A DNA stretch of 64,000 bases from positions 1-64,000 of the forward strand of contig NZ_JBLZFX010000010.1 in assembly GCF_050753345.1 (NCBI RefSeq). Direction: 5' to 3'. Below, piece after piece: positions 16,736 through 26,446 of this stretch. Numbering within the stretch: the stretch's first letter is position 1; each line of letters starts with the position of its first letter. The position numbers and the translations under genes are program-made. This DNA is from Alkalinema pantanalense (GTDB taxonomy: Bacteria; Cyanobacteriota; Cyanobacteriia; Leptolyngbyales; Leptolyngbyaceae). The notes beneath the pieces are model-generated. The model ran no database searches, was not told where the DNA came from, and saw only the letters and a program-made list of their open reading frames with translations.

Positions 16736-18076
16736 TTAAGCGTGATCTAAATTGGGTTCTAACGGTAAAGGTGAAATTTCTGTGTTCGACGATTGGGACG
16801 GTATCGGTTGTCGAGTTGGAATTTTAACCGTGAATAGTGTACCTTGCCCAGGAAGAGAATGGCAGCTAAGTTGACCACCATGGCGATCGGTGACGATTGA
16901 GTAACTAATAGAAAGTCCTAACCCGGTGCCTTTACCGATCGGTTTTGTTGTGAAAAAGGGATCAAATAAGTAATTTTTAACCCGCTCTGGAATGCCAGAA
17001 GCATTATCAATGATTTGAACCTGAAGCCAGTCTGGGTTCAGGAGTTCGCTGCGAATCCAAATACTAGGTCGCTGCTGCTCCTGTTGTAGCCACTGTTGCA
17101 GCCAAGCCAGGGTGGGATCAGACAGCACCGCAGTAGAAGGCAAGCTTAAACCATTGGCAGGGGATGCTGTACCCTGCTGGAAAGGAGCAGTGCCGGAAGA
17201 TTCGGCGATCTCCGGTGCAGAGGGCTGCGATCGTTGAAATTTAGGACATTCCTCCAACGCATCGATCGCATTGACTAGCAGATTCATAAATACCTGATTT
17301 AGCTGCCCCGCATAGCAATGAATTTTGGGAAGCGATCGATGTTGTTGAATCACTGCGATGGATTGGCTGAGCTCCGACGTTTTCAAACGACTGCTCAGGA
17401 TCATCAAAGTACTGTCTAATCCTTCCTGAAGGTAAACAGGTTTCATTTCGGCTTCATCTAACCGGGAAAAGTTGCGCAGGGATAGGACAATTTCTTGAAT
17501 CCGCTCGGTGCCCACTCGCATGGATGCCAGAATTTTGCCCAAGTCGGTCATCAAAAAGTCTAAGTTGATCTCCCTGCACAGTTCATCAATCATTAAGTTT
17601 GACTGAGGATACTGCAACTGATAGACCTGAATCAGCCGCATGAAATCGTGGGCATATTGCTCAACGTAGGGCAAATTACTCGAAATAAAGTTGATGGGAT
17701 TGTTAATTTCATGGGCGACTCCTGCAACGAGCTGTCCCAGGGAGGACATCTTTTCCTGTTGCAAGAGTTGAAGTTGGGTTTCCTTGAGTTCGCTGAGGGT
17801 GGCTTGCAAATCAGCATTGCTTTGGCTCAGCGCTTGCGTTCGATCGGCTACCTGTTGCTCGACATCCTGGAGCACTAGTTTGAGTTTGTTATTGGCGGTC
17901 AGCAATTCCTCTGAACTAATCGCCAATGTGCGTTCTAAGCGGGTTCGATCCTCTTCTGCCTGCCCATAGGCATCATTTACGGCCTCCACAAAGGCTTTGA
18001 GATTCTCTGGAAGACTCTCAAAATCCCCCAGATACTTTTTAAGTTGCCGTTTGAGTAAACGATGAATCTCCAACAT
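16736..18076 (-). CDS. soluble sensor histidine kinase
   Basis: A 446-residue kinase without membrane segments. Residues 1-110 are mainly helical coiled coil. The HisKA H-box is LVAGVAHEINNPINFISSNL with His122. The HATPase domain has FMNLLVNAIDALEE (N box), IDNASGIPERV (G1), LFDPFFTTKPIGKGTGLGLS (F and G2 boxes). A Ser/Pro-rich insert of about 45 residues sits between the N and G1 boxes. It lies 48 bp downstream of a FIST-domain gene, so FIST probably supplies the sensory input. No receiver domain is fused. Confidence 0.92.
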   Translation of the reverse strand: MLEIHRLLKRQLKKYLGDFESLPENLKAFVEAVNDAYGQAEEDRTRLERTLAISSEELLTANNKLKLVLQDVEQQVADRTQALSQSNADLQATLSELKETQLQLLQQEKMSSLGQLVAGVAHEINNPINFISSNLPYVEQYAHDFMRLIQVYQLQYPQSNLMIDELCREINLDFLMTDLGKILASMRVGTERIQEIVLSLRNFSRLDEAEMKPVYLQEGLDSTLMILSSRLKTSELSQSIAVIQQHRSLPKIHCYAGQLNQVFMNLLVNAIDALEECPKFQRSQPSAPEIAESSGTAPFQQGTASPANGLSLPSTAVLSDPTLAWLQQWLQQEQQRPSIWIRSELLNPDWLQVQIIDNASGIPERVKNYLFDPFFTTKPIGKGTGLGLSISYSIVTDRHGGQLSCHSLPGQGTLFTVKIPTRQPIPSQSSNTEISPLPLEPNLDHA

Positions 18077-18124
18077 TGAGGGATCGCGCGAAGGAAGGGA
18101 TGGGGAACGGAGGCGATTGGTCGG

Positions 18125-19258
18125 CTAAATTTCAGCCAAGGTGGTGATCGTCATAGTTTGGTTATGTAAGTCAGCAGGTAATCCTGGGGTAAAGGGACAA
18201 ATTTCACCATAGGAATAAAAGCCTGTTAAGACGGTATTTTCGCCTAGAACCTCTCGAACTTCTTCAACTTCTTCTTCAATCCGTTGTTTGAGAAGAAGTT
18301 TGCGACCGACGCAACTAATTAAAATTGCCAGTTCTGGTGGGGCTTCTCCTAAAGCTTGTTGAGCCACTTCTGCCGCTTGGACGGCTGCATGGGTCAGATT
18401 TGCAAAGCTTGCTTGCATCAACTGCACGGTGGCTCCCTTAGGCACAGCCCCGGCAAAGGTTAAGCTTTGCTCCGCTTCGTTGATTGCCAAGAGGGTGCGG
18501 ACGACGGGATATTGATGCTCGGCAATTTGCAAACTTAAGGGAAAGAGCAGCCCACTGGCGGGGAGATGCTCTGCATGTTCTCCAAGATAGTGCCGATAGA
18601 GTTCCAACGCAGACTGATGATCGAGTTGGTACAGCACATTACCCTCGGATTGAGTAATAACCCGCTCGGGCCCAAAGGGGGTAAATCCTCCCCGTGAACC
18701 ATAACCCACTTTAAGTCGATCGCCATAGAAACCGATCGCTGCGACCATCCCTTCCCGGACTTCATGGTTTAGCATTACCCAGGTTTGCCGGAAGTGAGGG
18801 CCATCCGCAGATAGTCCTCCAGTTAGGCTGACGCCCTCAGGCAAATGTTGAGCCAGTCCCTGTACCAAGTCGCTTCCATTCACCTGCAAGCCATCCGACA
18901 GGACGAAAAGGTGGACGAGTCCTGCGGTATCGAGTTGAGATCCCAAGCGATCGCCGGCTACGAAACTGTTTTCGCCCGCTTCTAAATGAATGTTCCAACT
19001 TTTGACTTGAGTGGATTCAAACGCGATCGCCGTCATAACAAGGGCATCATCGGTCACTTGGGTATCGTAGATTTCCCCAGCGGTTGAGCAGCCCAAACAA
19101 TACGCATTAGGATAAAGCCCGCGCAAATCTTGAAGCATGCTGGGCTGGTTCAGCAAATTGCCAAAGAGGAAAAGCAGTTGGGCTTGGTCTGCTAGTTGTC
19201 CTGGTGCGTGAGGGTGCCATCCATTGTGTTCCGTCCACTGACATTGCTCAATTTTCAT
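18125..19258 (-). CDS. FIST domain (FIST_N/FIST_C) signal sensor protein
   Basis: A 377-residue soluble protein with FIST_N (about residues 25-215, including LGCSTAGEIYDTQVTDDALV and LTGGLSADG) and FIST_C (about 220-365, with CVGRKLLLKQRIEEEVEEVR and LTGFYSYGEICPF). FIST domains are predicted small-ligand sensors, possibly for amino acids, and are often encoded beside histidine kinases or chemoreceptors. It is the first gene of a two-gene unit with the kinase at 16736-18076. Confidence 0.9.
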   Translation of the reverse strand: MKIEQCQWTEHNGWHPHAPGQLADQAQLLFLFGNLLNQPSMLQDLRGLYPNAYCLGCSTAGEIYDTQVTDDALVMTAIAFESTQVKSWNIHLEAGENSFVAGDRLGSQLDTAGLVHLFVLSDGLQVNGSDLVQGLAQHLPEGVSLTGGLSADGPHFRQTWVMLNHEVREGMVAAIGFYGDRLKVGYGSRGGFTPFGPERVITQSEGNVLYQLDHQSALELYRHYLGEHAEHLPASGLLFPLSLQIAEHQYPVVRTLLAINEAEQSLTFAGAVPKGATVQLMQASFANLTHAAVQAAEVAQQALGEAPPELAILISCVGRKLLLKQRIEEEVEEVREVLGENTVLTGFYSYGEICPFTPGLPADLHNQTMTITTLAEI

Positions 19259-19514
19259 AGTTAGGCGTTATGGCAAGCTGCTTGTTAAGGGGATCTGGTT
19301 TATCTTTCATTTATTTTTCCCTGTCTGACTGGGAGACGATACTCGTAAATCTGCTGAATCGGTTGTCCGGTTTGGTCTCTCCCGTTAATCTGTCTTTGGC
19401 TTAGTAGCCTATTTAGCATTGTCTAGCTTTGACAATTACTATCAGAATTGCTATCGCTATCGAAAATAAGTTTCCCCTTAAAATACTGAGGATTATTACC
19501 TGAAGGGTGTGGAC

Positions 19515-20858
19515 ATGCAGTCTTTGTCAGCCGGTGTTGCAACTACCATCTTTCTGGGAGTCATTGTCCTTGTTATGACTGAGTGGACACACATGACGAT
19601 CGCGGCGTTATGTGGTGCACTGCTGTTAATTTTAAGTAATGTAATGACTCTGCCGGAGGCGATCGACTACATTGGTCGAAGCCATGGCACTTTGGCCTTA
19701 TTTTTTGGGGTGATGGTGCTGATTCGAGCCTTTGAGCCCACCGGAATTTTTGAATATCTTGGCAATCAAATTGTGCTCTTGGCTCGGGGAGAAGGTAAGC
19801 GGCTTTTGTTAGGGATTGCAGCCATTACAACACCCATTTGTGCTGTGTTACCCAATGCCACAACGGTGATGTTAATTGCTCCATTAATTCCCCCGATCGC
19901 TCAGGAAGTCGGGGTTGATTTTGTGCCGCTGCTGATTCTATTGGTGTTTGTTGCCAATAGTTCAGGCTTGCTAACCCTAGTGGGAGATCCGGCAACCTTT
20001 ATTGTGGGAGATGCAATCAACCTCAGTTTTACGGACTATCTGTTCCGACTGAGTTTCGGAGGTTTGCTTGCGGTCGTGAGCGTTGTCATCACTTTACCAA
20101 TCTTGTTTCGGCGGATTTGGCACAAAAAATTAGACACTTTAGAAGATCTGCCCCATCCTCGGATTAAACATCCCGGTGTGCTGGTGCTGGGGGCACTTAT
20201 TGTAGCGTTTGTTCTCATTTTCTTTGTGATTGGGGAAACCTTACCCGTGCCGATTAGTCCGGCGACGGTGGCACTCCTAGGGGCTGCCCTAGCTATGCTA
20301 TTAGCCCATCACAGTCGGCTCGATCGCCTGGAAAATATTCTGCGGGATATTGACTGGAGCACCCTGATCTTTTTCATGTGCACTTTTGTGCTAATTGGTG
20401 GCCTCGAAAAAACGGGGGTGATTCAAAGTTTGTCCGCACTGCTGGCGATCGTTCTCGGCAAAAACATCATTCTAGGTTGCATTTTGCTGACATTTACCGT
20501 TGGGATTATTTCCAGTGTGGTTCCCAATATTCCGCTGGTGGTTGCAATGGTTCCATTACTGAAGCAATATTTGGTCACGGTCGGTCTAATCGCTCCAGAA
20601 ATGGCCATGAAAGACTATGGAGGACAGTTTCCGCCAGAGGTACTGCCCCTGTTTTACGCCATGATGTTTGGAGCGACCTTGGGTGGGAATGGCACCTTGG
20701 TGGGCGCGTCCTCCAATATTGTGGCCGCTGGCATTGCCCAGCAGCATGGCCGTTCCCTTTCATTTCGGACATTTTTGAAGTACGGTATCCCGATCGCCCT
20801 ACTTCAGCTTGTGGTGTCTGTTGTATACGTAGTGGTTAAATTTTTAATTTTCAAATAA
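19515..20858 (+). CDS. ArsB/NhaD-type ion transporter (SLC13/CitM superfamily)
   Basis: An integral membrane protein of about 447 residues and some 11-12 membrane spans, of the ArsB/NhaD/P-protein group. Diagnostic segments are LPNATTVMLIAPLI, LLTLVGDPATFIVGDA in the first half and FGATLGGNGTLVGASSNIVAAG in the second half, the two inverted-repeat substrate loops. Substrates in the family include arsenite, sodium/proton, citrate and anions, so the substrate is open. The ATG at 19515 has AAGGG 7 bases upstream; a GTG two codons earlier is less likely. Confidence 0.85.
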   Translation: MQSLSAGVATTIFLGVIVLVMTEWTHMTIAALCGALLLILSNVMTLPEAIDYIGRSHGTLALFFGVMVLIRAFEPTGIFEYLGNQIVLLARGEGKRLLLGIAAITTPICAVLPNATTVMLIAPLIPPIAQEVGVDFVPLLILLVFVANSSGLLTLVGDPATFIVGDAINLSFTDYLFRLSFGGLLAVVSVVITLPILFRRIWHKKLDTLEDLPHPRIKHPGVLVLGALIVAFVLIFFVIGETLPVPISPATVALLGAALAMLLAHHSRLDRLENILRDIDWSTLIFFMCTFVLIGGLEKTGVIQSLSALLAIVLGKNIILGCILLTFTVGIISSVVPNIPLVVAMVPLLKQYLVTVGLIAPEMAMKDYGGQFPPEVLPLFYAMMFGATLGGNGTLVGASSNIVAAGIAQQHGRSLSFRTFLKYGIPIALLQLVVSVVYVVVKFLIFK

Positions 20859-20861
20859 AAA

Positions 20862-20880
20862 CCCCTAGTCAAACTAGGGG
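20862..20880. terminator. hairpin terminator after the ArsB/NhaD-type gene
   Basis: CCCCTAGT (20862-20869) pairs perfectly with ACTAGGGG (20873-20880) around a CAA loop directly after the stop codon. On the plus strand no T tract follows, while the minus strand has TTTTT after the stem, so it fits a minus-strand terminator best but may block both directions. Confidence 0.6.
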
Positions 20881-21055
20881 CGCTGTCAGAGTGCATCTTA
20901 CATTGACGTACTTCCCTGCCTAGAAACCTGTTCCGGATAAAACTGCAAAACTGGTAGGAGGCGCTATGAAGCCCCCCTGGCCCTGATGTGGAATGCAGAT
21001 CCGATCGAATTGTAGTTTTAAGGGAAGGCTCTGCCGATGGGGTGCTTCACTTGAG

Positions 21056-21107
21056 GGACGGATAGTGACGGGACGGATAGCGACGGGACGGATAGCGACG
21101 GGACAGT
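21056..21107. repeat. 15-bp tandem repeat
   Basis: The unit GGGACGGATAGCGAC (first copy with T in place of C near the end) is repeated about 3.3 times. Confidence 0.85.
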
Positions 21108-21851
21108 TACGGAGTTGTCCCTGTGGCCAGTAGACACCAAAGTAACTGGCACGTGAGTTGTTCAGTGTGTGATGACAGCGTAGTCTCCTCCAGCCCCCTC
21201 CCCCAAAATCTGCCCTCAAGTTGCTACTGAGATACTGAGTTACTGGCTTGATGCCCAAGTTAGCTGCACGACAAAATTAACTTTGTGCAGTGGACAGACA
21301 GAAAACTGGCAGTTTCTCCGTGAGTTCATCAGTTATGACCCTGTAGGCTGTCAAACAAGATAGGTCACAGGGAAAAGCACAGAACATCTACCCTATGAGG
21401 TCACCCATGCTTGTGTTGTAACTGAGATGATGATGTTGTAACTCAATGGGTGTCTAGCAAGTACGGGTTCTATTCATCATTAGGGGTCTACCCTGACTTA
21501 GGGTTCTACCGAAAGCACAGAAGTTTACCCTCATCATTAGGGTTCTACCAACACGTTCCATTCGTTCATTCAGTAGGGTGGGTTGTAATTTAGTTGCGGG
21601 AATCTTTATCTAGTGTAAATTCCAGCAGCATGCTGAAAAACTATCCCACCTTAATTTTTTCTGGAAGGTGACAGAATATGGTCAAGAATGTTGTAAATCC
21701 GCATTGCTCAGAGGCAGATTTAAACTTCTCACCCAGATAATGCAGCTCTAATTAATTCCAAATTCTAATTATGCAATAGCTAGCAAGATGATTGTGATCT
21801 ATTCACGAATCAACTTGCCTAGATCATGATGCCAATAAATTTTCGAGAATT

Positions 21852-22040
21852 GTTCAACTTCTCCAGCTAATTGAAGTCGTCCAAATTGTTGAATAGCCAG
21901 GTTTTCGATCGTGGAAAGCCATTAGAAAAAATTAAACTAAGTTTAACTTCTCCAGCTAATTGAAGTTATCTAAATCGTTGACTGACCAGGTTTTCGATCG
22001 TAGAAAGCCTTCAGGAAAAAATCAAGCTAAGTTCAACCTA
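21852..22040. repeat. about 90-bp tandem direct repeat, two copies plus a fragment
   Basis: Copy 1 begins at 21852 and copy 2 at 21941. Both start GTTYAACTTCTCCAGCTAAT and share CCAGGTTTTCGATCGT and GAAAGCC further in. A third, decayed start (GTTCAACCTAAATTATCTAA) is at 22031. The repeats lie about 180-360 bp upstream of the DUF4347 gene. Confidence 0.85.
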
Positions 22041-22215
22041 AATTATCTAATGATTATCTAATGAATGGATTGAAGCAGTCATACTACTTCATGATGTTTA
22101 GCATTGTCTAAACCGTGAGTGAGAGATCGCTTTGAGTAAATAACTTAATGTTTTATATCTGCCACGGTGCTATACCCGATCGAACAGTTAGCCCCATCTG
22201 TTTTGGAGGATTTTT

Positions 22216-25200
22216 ATGATAGCCCATACGCAAATTTTGCAAACGCAGATGTTACAGATGCAAATTGCTCAAACCACAATGACAGAGACAACTCAAGCTT
22301 TGCCCCAGATCATCTCTCAACCAGCGAAATATACGATCGCGTTCATTGATCCGTCAGTTGAGGATTACCTTACCCTGCTGAATGGCCTGTTGCCTAATAT
22401 TGCCGTTCAACTGCTCAATCCTTATAAAGATGGTTTTGCGCAAATCCTACAAACGTTAGTGAACCATCCAGAGTTGACGGAGATTCATATCTTTTCCCAT
22501 GGTAGTCCGGGCCATTTGTACTTAGGCAATGAGATTTTGACGGAGGCCAGCCTCGATCACTATACGGAAGAAGCTTTAGCCATTGCCGCACGCCATCCAG
22601 AGTTGCCCATGAATTGGGTTTTGTATGGTTGCAATTTGGCGCAGGGGGAAATCGGACAAGCCTTTTTACACAAATTGCAACAGTTGACGGGTGCAAACAT
22701 TGCTGCATCCGTGAGTCCGACGGGGCATGGCGATCGATCGGGGAATTGGCTGTTAGAAACTCGGTTGGGTGCGGTTGAGTTTGACTCCATCTTACATCCG
22801 GCAACTATGGCATCCTATGCGGGTGTGTTAGCTGTTGTCACCGTTACGAATACGAACAACAGTGGTGCAGGTTCGCTACGAGATGCGATCGCCAATGCCA
22901 GAACGGGGGATACGATCGCCTTTTCCTCCAGCTTGGCTAACCAAACCATTACCCTCAGCAGTCAACTCGACATTCCAGCGGGCAAAAATTTAATCATTGA
23001 TGGTGCAGCAGCAGCGGGCTTGAAAATTAGTGGTAATAATGCCACACGAATTCTGCAACTGAATTCCAACGTTGATTTCCCCACCAGCCTCACGGTCAAA
23101 AATCTCGCGATGGTCAATGGGTCTACCCGCGATCGTGGTGGCGCAATTACTACGACCCACAAAGCCAATTTAACCGTTGAGAATGTCACCTTCAGCAACA
23201 ACACCGCAGATAAGGGGGGCGGGGCTATTTACAGTGAGTATGAAGGTAGTTTAACGGTTACAGGTAGCAAATTTACGGGTAACAAAGCTACCGCAGGTAA
23301 TGATGAACGGGGAGCTGGCGCGATCGGATTCTTTGGGCCGGGGGCGCTGAAGGTTACCAATAGCGAATTTACAGGTAACAAAGGGATTAACGGCGGTGCG
23401 ATTAACAGTCTGAACGGTCAGCTCACGATCGAAAATTCCAAGTTCCTTAATAATGATGTCTCTGCAGCAACAGTGGATAATCGTGCAGGAGCACTTAACC
23501 CGACGCTGCGGGGCTATGGTGGCGCAATCTTCACCGATCGGGCCAACAACAATACAACGATCAAAAATAGCGTCTTTGATAACAACATCAGTCGATCGGC
23601 AGGAGGTGCCCTTTACCTGTTCAACGATCCGGAAGATGTGGTGACGATCGAAAATTCCAGCTTCAAAGGCAACCAGGCAACGGGATTACCGGGGGGTGAA
23701 ATGGGGGCGGGAGGCGCGATCGACCACGTTCGCAACAGCAAAGGCAGTGGCAGCCTGACCCTGCGCAATACCGCTTTTGTGGACAACTATTCCGCTGGCT
23801 CTGGGGGTGGGGTTTGGATTAATCAAACAAACTCCACAATTACCAACACCACGTTTTCAGGCAATCGAACCGCTAAAGGGTTGACCGCCGATGACTATGT
23901 AAAAAATGGCGGTGCCCTTGCATTATTCAGCAATGCTTCGGCCAATCTTACCAACGTTACCTTTGCCCTGAACCATGCGGGTTGGGTTGGCGGGGCGATC
24001 GTGGCTGCCAGCGATGCTTCCGTTAGTCTCAAAAACACAATCTTCGATCGCAATACGGCGGATAACGGAACCAATACTTGGAATATCCAACAGCATGTGA
24101 ACCGCACGTTTACCGATCAAGGCGGCAATATTCAATATCCCCCCAGTGATGTGAGTGTGGCCTCGGGGGCGCGATCGGTTGACCCGAAATTGGGCGCATT
24201 GCAACAGTCGGGGAATTTTTGGTTCCATCCGCTTTTATCCGGCAGTCCAGCCATTAACACTGGTGTATCGGGCGCACCCCTTACCGATTTACTCGGCTTT
24301 ACCCGCGATAGTCAACCTGATGTGGGCGCGGTGGAATTTGGCAGTGGTAGCTCCACGTTGCCCAGTCTGCGGGTCAATGATGTGCAAGTGACCGAAGGCA
24401 ATTCCGGCTCACAAAATGCAGTGTTTACGGTGACGCTGTCAGGAGCGAGTACCCAAACAGTTAAAGTCAACTATGCCACGGCCAATAATACCGCCACGGC
24501 GGGTTCCGACTATACCAGCAGCAGCGGCACTCTCACCTTCAATCCTGGCGACCTGACGAAAACGATCGCGATTCCGGTTTTGGGCGATACGGCAGTGGAA
24601 GCCAACGAGTCGTTTTTCCTCAACCTCAGCGGTGCCAGCAATGCCACGATCTCCGATAGTCAGGGCTTAGGCACGATCGTCAATAATGATACGGCAACGG
24701 CAAATCCCAGTTTGTCTATCAATAATGTCACTTTAACCGAGGGAAATCTCGGTACAAAGAATGCTGTGTTCACGGTAAAGCTGTCTGCTGCAAGTACTAA
24801 AGCAATTAGTGTTAACTATGCAACGGCTAATGGAACGGCCACCGCAGGAAGTGACTATACTACCAAAACAGGAAAATTAACTTTCAATGCAGGTGAGCTC
24901 AGTAAAACAATCAGTATCGCAATAACTGGAGATACCCAGGTAGAGGCGAACGAAACGTTTTCTGTTAACCTCAGCAGTCCGACTAATGCCACCCTAGGTA
25001 CTAGTAAAGGAACGGCGACGCTGACCAATGATGATAGTACTTCTCCTAAACTCTCAATCAACAATGTGCGAATTACAGAGGGCAATGCAGGGACTAAGAA
25101 TGCGGTCTTTACTGTCAGCTTAGCGGCTGCAACTAGCAAAACCGTCGCACTGAAGTATGCGACCGCCAATGGACAAGCGATCGCGGGGAGTGACTATAAC

Positions 25201-25518
25201 GCCATTAGTGGCAATTTAAGTTTTAATCCCGGCGAAACCCGCAAGACCATTAGTGTTCCGATTCGCGGCGATGGGACTGTAGAAGGGGATGAATCCTTCT
25301 ATGTCAATTTGACCAATCTGACCAATGCGACCTTTGCGGTTAGTCGGGGTACTGGAACGATTGTTAACGATGATACCGCTACGGCAAAGGTTGCTGGAGC
25401 CAGTGCCCTGCGATCGACCGCGCTTTCGGCCAACTCCCTAACCCAACCGTCTGCCTTACAACAAACGGATCTTTTAGTCGCGAGTAGTGGCTCCCTGCGA
25501 TCGCCATTGCAGGTTTAA
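22216..25518 (+). CDS. DUF4347 / right-handed beta-helix / triple Calx-beta protein
   Basis: An 1100-residue modular protein, probably extracellular. DUF4347 is at about residues 35-190 (AFIDPSVEDYLTLLNGL, HIFSHGSPGHLYLGNEIL, VLYGCNLAQGEIG). A polymorphic-outer-membrane-type beta-helix follows at about 200-700, starting with the CSLREAI-like TNNSGAGSLRDAIANARTGD and repeats of the TxSxFxGNxA type. Three Calx-beta domains occupy about 715-1060, each with ATANxxAxAGSDYxxxxGxL and ending in NDDT or similar. No classical signal peptide is visible. DUF4347 proteins in cyanobacteria are usually large secreted or surface proteins. GGAGG lies 6 bases before the ATG. Confidence 0.92.
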   Translation: MIAHTQILQTQMLQMQIAQTTMTETTQALPQIISQPAKYTIAFIDPSVEDYLTLLNGLLPNIAVQLLNPYKDGFAQILQTLVNHPELTEIHIFSHGSPGHLYLGNEILTEASLDHYTEEALAIAARHPELPMNWVLYGCNLAQGEIGQAFLHKLQQLTGANIAASVSPTGHGDRSGNWLLETRLGAVEFDSILHPATMASYAGVLAVVTVTNTNNSGAGSLRDAIANARTGDTIAFSSSLANQTITLSSQLDIPAGKNLIIDGAAAAGLKISGNNATRILQLNSNVDFPTSLTVKNLAMVNGSTRDRGGAITTTHKANLTVENVTFSNNTADKGGGAIYSEYEGSLTVTGSKFTGNKATAGNDERGAGAIGFFGPGALKVTNSEFTGNKGINGGAINSLNGQLTIENSKFLNNDVSAATVDNRAGALNPTLRGYGGAIFTDRANNNTTIKNSVFDNNISRSAGGALYLFNDPEDVVTIENSSFKGNQATGLPGGEMGAGGAIDHVRNSKGSGSLTLRNTAFVDNYSAGSGGGVWINQTNSTITNTTFSGNRTAKGLTADDYVKNGGALALFSNASANLTNVTFALNHAGWVGGAIVAASDASVSLKNTIFDRNTADNGTNTWNIQQHVNRTFTDQGGNIQYPPSDVSVASGARSVDPKLGALQQSGNFWFHPLLSGSPAINTGVSGAPLTDLLGFTRDSQPDVGAVEFGSGSSTLPSLRVNDVQVTEGNSGSQNAVFTVTLSGASTQTVKVNYATANNTATAGSDYTSSSGTLTFNPGDLTKTIAIPVLGDTAVEANESFFLNLSGASNATISDSQGLGTIVNNDTATANPSLSINNVTLTEGNLGTKNAVFTVKLSAASTKAISVNYATANGTATAGSDYTTKTGKLTFNAGELSKTISIAITGDTQVEANETFSVNLSSPTNATLGTSKGTATLTNDDSTSPKLSINNVRITEGNAGTKNAVFTVSLAAATSKTVALKYATANGQAIAGSDYNAISGNLSFNPGETRKTISVPIRGDGTVEGDESFYVNLTNLTNATFAVSRGTGTIVNDDTATAKVAGASALRSTALSANSLTQPSALQQTDLLVASSGSLRSPLQV

Positions 25519-25589
25519 CGCCTTATCCTGAACTCGATTGTGCTCCATCGCGATCGACGAAGCTCCATCGTAAATCAAGCAAATCTAGA

Positions 25590-26318
25590 TTAGTTGAGTG
25601 GTTTTTGAGTGGGAATGCCGATCGCCCTAGGAAACTCTGGGGGGGTCGGTTTTATTTTGGCTAAATGGAGACAGGTGCGCTGGCCTTCACTCAGCGGTGT
25701 CACAAACGTTTCGACTTCCATTAAATCGCCCCCCAATTTTTCCACGGCCCGAATTAACTCAGCTTCTTCCTCCATCGTCCACTGGCCCCGGTAGAGAATC
25801 GCCTCACCCCCCACTTTGACGAGGGGGAGGGCATATTCTGCGCAAACGTTCGCCGCTGCCACCGCCCGCAATGTTGCTAAGTCATAGCGTTCGCGCTGCT
25901 GAGGATCCTGACCCACCTGCTCCACCCGATCGACCAGACAGTGGATATTGGTTAGGTTCAACTCTTGGGTCATTTGTTGCAGAAAGGTGATTTTTTTGCG
26001 GGTAGAGTCTAACAGGGTGATCTGCCAATGGGGACGGGCAATCGCGATCGGCACCCCCGGAAAGCCGCCGCCCGTGCCAATATCGATCATCTCAATCTCC
26101 GGCATTGGATCCTGAAGGTAGTCAATCACGCCTCCTAGGGAATCCCAGAGGTGCTTCTCCCAAAACTCTTCAGGTTCAGTAATGCGAGTCAGATTCAGCC
26201 GTTGGTTTCCGGCCAGCAGGGCTTCGTAGAGTCCCTGAAATTGCTCCTGTTGGCGATCGTTGGGCTGCCAATCCAGAGTGGCTTGCCAGAGATCAAGATT
26301 TTGCGGGAGGGCGGTCAT
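25590..26318 (-). CDS. rsmG: 16S rRNA (guanine-527-N7) methyltransferase RsmG
   Basis: SAM-dependent methyltransferase that modifies G527 of 16S rRNA. The SAM-binding motif IDIGTGGGFPGVPIAIARP is at about residues 95-113, followed by LLDSTRKKITFLQ and the conserved DLATLRAVAA. NQRLNLTRITEPEEFWEKHL near the N-terminus is typical. The 242-residue length is normal. It is the downstream partner of the ABC ATPase at 26447-27142. Confidence 0.96.
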   Translation of the reverse strand: MTALPQNLDLWQATLDWQPNDRQQEQFQGLYEALLAGNQRLNLTRITEPEEFWEKHLWDSLGGVIDYLQDPMPEIEMIDIGTGGGFPGVPIAIARPHWQITLLDSTRKKITFLQQMTQELNLTNIHCLVDRVEQVGQDPQQRERYDLATLRAVAAANVCAEYALPLVKVGGEAILYRGQWTMEEEAELIRAVEKLGGDLMEVETFVTPLSEGQRTCLHLAKIKPTPPEFPRAIGIPTQKPLN

Positions 26319-26446
26319 TGGCGTGCTGAGGGTCGGAAAGAATGGGTTTCAGTCAAGTTGAACCAAAATAGCGTCGGTTCGCGCAACTTTCCATCATCTC
26401 ACTTCTCCCTTCGTCCTGCTTGCCAATGTCCGGTAGGAGGCTGGAC

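Larger units (their letters stand above)
20881..22215. other. 1.3-kb noncoding, repeat-rich region
   Basis: No convincing gene in either strand. It holds a 15-bp tandem repeat at 21056-21107, scattered related words at 21360-21560 (AAAGCACAGAA twice, CATCATTAGGG twice, GGTTCTACC twice, GTTGTAACT twice), and about 90-bp tandem repeats at 21852-22040. It ends with the ribosome binding site GGAGG at 22205-22209 of the large surface-type protein. Its length suggests regulatory or decayed mobile DNA. Confidence 0.5.

Noticed and set aside
20920..21258. 112-codon minus-strand frame
   Set aside because: It is an artefact of the 15-bp tandem repeat (PVAIRPVAIRP) and has no start signal.
21360..21560. 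Scattered repeats as a CRISPR array
   Set aside because: Repeat words are short, of unequal spacing and sequence, with no cas genes nearby.
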